From NCBI GenBank assembly GCA_004431415.1, contig QPMI01000095.1:62001-126000 (forward strand): a stretch of 64,000 bases of DNA. The letters run 5' to 3'. The notes beneath the pieces are model-generated. The model worked only from the letters and a program-made list of their open reading frames with translations, searched no databases and had not been told where the DNA came from. Numbering within the stretch: position 1 is the first letter of the stretch; each line of letters opens with the position of its first letter. Of the stretch, positions 63,371 to 64,000 are shown piece by piece. The translations under genes and the position numbers were made by a program. This DNA comes from Cyanophora paradoxa. Taxonomy: Eukaryota > Glaucocystophyceae > Cyanophorales > Cyanophoraceae.

Positions 63371-64000
63371 TCACGAGAGGGCGCCCCCGCAGGAGGAGCC
63401 GGAGCCGGCCGTGCACGCGTAGCAGTGCGAGCCTGGCGAGGTGCGAGCGCGGTCAGGCGGGGGCGAGGGCCCGGGCGGGGCGGGGCGGGGCGGGCGGGCC
63501 GGTGGCAATGGGGGTGCGGTCGAGCTCGGTGAGCGAATCGACGTCGAAGATGGTCATTCGGGCGCCTGCGCGCGCCGCGCCTCAGGCGGCGAGGACGACT
63601 TAAGCGTCGCCTCGGCGAGACGTATCGGCGGAGATTCGTCTAGGCTGGCCCAGTGGTGCCAATGGCACCAAAGAGACGCAGCCAGTCCGCGCGGCCGCGG
63701 GACGGGAAGCGCGGGGGGAGCCGCGCGGACCGTCGGGGCCGGTCAGCGGCATGTCGATGGCCTGGTTGAAGTCGCAGTCGAAGAGCGCCCCGTCCCACCG
63801 CACGTTCACCTGCCCCGTACCCCGCTCGCGGCGGGGCCCGGGGGGGGGGGGGGGGGGGGCGGGGAAGGAGGCGGGGGGTACCTGGTGCCGGCACATCACG
63901 TTGGGCAGCGTCGCGCCGTTGAAGTTGTCGGCGAGGAGCTTGAGGTAGTCGCCCAGCTTGCCCTCCCTGCCCCGGCGCCCGCGTGAGGGCGGGCGGGGGG
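63371..64000 (-). CDS. Arsenosugar-biosynthesis-type radical SAM protein (ArsS-like), 3' part only
   Basis: Only the C-terminal exons are in the window; the gene continues past 64,000. Exons read EGKLGDYLKLLADNFNGATL then PNVMCRHQ; VNVRWDGALFDCDFNQAIDM; MTIFDVDSLTELDRTPIATG; SHCYACTAGSGSSCGGALS with TGA at 63,371. The motifs NVMCR, W-D-G-x-L-x-D-C-D-F-N-Q and the terminal C-Y-A-C-T-A-G-S-G-S-S-C are the signature of the C-terminal half of ArsS-type radical SAM enzymes, which add adenosyl groups to methylated arsenic on the way to arsenosugars in algae and bacteria. The radical SAM CxxxCxxC motif lies outside the window. The intron 63,433-63,499 is GC-AG. Confidence 0.75.
63841..63859. repeat. 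Run of G
   Basis: About 19 consecutive G on the plus strand inside an intron of the ArsS-like gene (C-rich on its coding strand). Confidence 0.9.

Noticed and set aside
1-64000. tRNA or rRNA genes
   Set aside because: No cloverleaf with TTCGANNC-type box B plus box A, nor rRNA-like conserved stretch, was found on reading either strand. A covariance-model scan would settle this.

Overview
The window is nuclear DNA from a GC-rich unicellular eukaryote, most likely a marine alga. The genes are split by many very short introns (about 30-90 nt). These introns are C-rich on the coding strand, carry a CTGAC-like branch site close to the acceptor, and often use GC-AG ends. The gene content is eukaryotic: NSE1, SOSS-B, TRAPPC6, LYAR, F-box/LRR, RS-rich RRM protein, HtrA, and an arsenosugar-type radical SAM protein. 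A haptophyte-like host fits the composition, the GC-AG introns and the viral element, but the sequence does not prove it.

Region 1 (1 to about 11,960, possibly 12,380) is a lower-GC, intron-free endogenous viral element of the Polinton/Maverick (polintovirus) type, cut at its left end by the window. It carries a beta-sandwich protein, two paralogous penton-like minor capsid proteins facing apart from a 27-bp promoter, a double-jelly-roll-type major capsid protein, an A32/FtsK-type packaging ATPase, an HNH-AP2 nuclease, small accessory proteins, a retroviral-type (rve) integrase and a protein-primed family B DNA polymerase. It ends in a dense array of direct and inverted repeats. Capsid, integrase and polymerase frames are broken by single frameshifts; the ATPase and both penton genes are intact.

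Region 2 (about 12.4-28.2 kb) is host DNA. It starts with a long cysteine-rich (GCC2/GCC3, ephrin-receptor-like) multi-pass membrane protein gene directly beside the element, followed by a SAM-domain gene. A large minus-strand gene then encodes at least six divergent AP2/ERF-like modules in tandem. A 1.9-kb poly(A)-tailed retroelement with an 11-bp target-site duplication sits in one of its introns.

Region 3 (about 29.4-55 kb) holds a long coiled-coil protein gene divergent from NSE1, a type I membrane protein, an RRM/RS-rich protein, an F-box/LRR protein with an extreme polypyrimidine intron, and two loci encoding AT-hook and Gln/Pro/Gly-rich (prion-like) proteins.

Region 4 (56-64 kb) is compact housekeeping: LYAR and TRAPPC6 (divergent), HtrA and SOSS-B (divergent), and the 3' part of an ArsS-like radical SAM gene running off the right edge.

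Host gene coordinates below are gene spans including introns. Exon joins were inferred by eye from splice motifs and protein-family continuity, so internal boundaries are less certain than start and stop positions.
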